Under the pieces are notes generated by a model. It searched no databases, had not been told where the DNA came from, and was given only the letters and a program-made list of their open reading frames with translations. The translations under genes were made by a program, and so were the position numbers. From positions 124,001 through 188,000 of the forward strand of contig JBNLDW010000011.1 in NCBI GenBank assembly GCA_050304615.1: DNA of 64,000 nt, read 5' to 3'. The stretch comes from CBFDBF01 sp050304615. GTDB lineage: Bacteria > Pseudomonadota > Gammaproteobacteria > Chromatiales > Chromatiaceae. Of this stretch, positions 63,890 to 64,000 are shown piece by piece; positions within the stretch are counted from its first letter, which is position 1; each line of letters opens with the position of its first letter.

Positions 63890-63920
63890 ATTATATGCCT
63901 ATATTGGGGGGGAGATTCAA
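63890..63920 (-). promoter_or_regulatory. Predicted promoter for the ParA gene
   Basis: On the minus strand TTGAAT at 63920-63915 and a perfect TATAAT at 63895-63890, spacer 19 bases (longer than ideal), about 40 bases before the ParA ATG. An AGGAG-rich leader follows. Confidence 0.4.
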
Positions 63921-63952
63921 CCTATAAATTACATATCTGCAAAATAGAAAAA

Positions 63953-63983
63953 GGCCGCCCCAGCTCTCCCGGGGCGGCCTTTT
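63953..63983. terminator. Strong intrinsic terminator, probably bidirectional
   Basis: GGCCGCCCC and GGGGCGGCC form a perfect 9-bp GC stem with a 9-base loop, followed by TTTT on the plus strand; the other side is preceded by AAAAA, giving a T-run on the minus strand. It lies at the right edge of the window and its upstream gene is outside or on the far side. Confidence 0.8.
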
Positions 63984-64000
63984 GGCTTGTAGCGAGGTGA

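Overview
The window is a chromosomal segment of a gammaproteobacterium. The backbone is GC-rich. It carries gene orders typical of the Pseudomonas/Chromatiales/Thiotrichales side of the class: def-fmt-rsmB-DUF4390-ntrYX-trkAH; LysM protein-dprA-smg-topA; ubiE-ubiJ-ubiB behind hslVU; lptM-dapF-DUF484-xerC; and algZR-hemDXY. A free-living or symbiotic sulfur-oxidiser-like lineage would fit this context, but no gene here proves that metabolism.

Layout. 0.1-9.9 kb (minus strand): a tightly overlapping operon for translation initiation and rRNA modification (def, fmt, rsmB), a DUF4390 protein, the NtrY/NtrX two-component system and Trk potassium uptake. 10.1-21.8 kb (plus): LysM protein, dprA, smg, topA, ppk2, an RND exporter/LolA-like/outer-membrane barrel operon, purE and tsaC. 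21.8-31.1 kb: isochorismatase-like hydrolase, slyX, an orphan mlaC-like gene, hemB, aroE, a gamma-carbonic anhydrase-like protein, lemA, prlC, an SH3/coiled-coil membrane protein and ubiD. 31.1-36.1 kb (minus): hslV, hslU, DUF971, ubiE, a very short ubiJ and ubiB. 36.2-39.9 kb: a signalling pair (HDOD-PP2C phosphatase and a divergent GAF histidine kinase) that separates xerC from hslV and is flanked on the hslV side by a fragment resembling the 3' end of xerC. 40.1-47.5 kb (minus): argH, a degenerate GGDEF gene, cyaA, lptM, dapF, DUF484 and xerC. 47.6-52.6 kb (plus): algZ, algR, hemD, hemX and hemY.

52.7-63.2 kb is the most unusual region: a complete chromosomal integron. An integron integrase gene reads to the right from 61812. 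An attI-like region with two 25-bp direct repeats lies just upstream of it. About 17 gene cassettes read leftward, all on the minus strand, and 16 of them end in a recognisable attC site. The cassettes are visibly AT-rich against the GC-rich backbone. They encode mostly small membrane or exported proteins of unknown function: a stand-alone SecD P1-head-like exported domain, a 12-cysteine secreted protein, a TM2 protein, DUF1761, DUF2007 and DUF4272 proteins, a lipoprotein and a UbiA/MenA-type prenyltransferase. The integrase has an extra N-terminal core-binding-like domain. One cassette carries a REP-like palindrome that has overwritten the end of its gene, and one attC has lost the conserved crossover G. 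After the integrase come an orphan ParA ATPase gene and a strong terminator.

Functions were assigned by reading motifs in the translations and by synteny; no database search was run.
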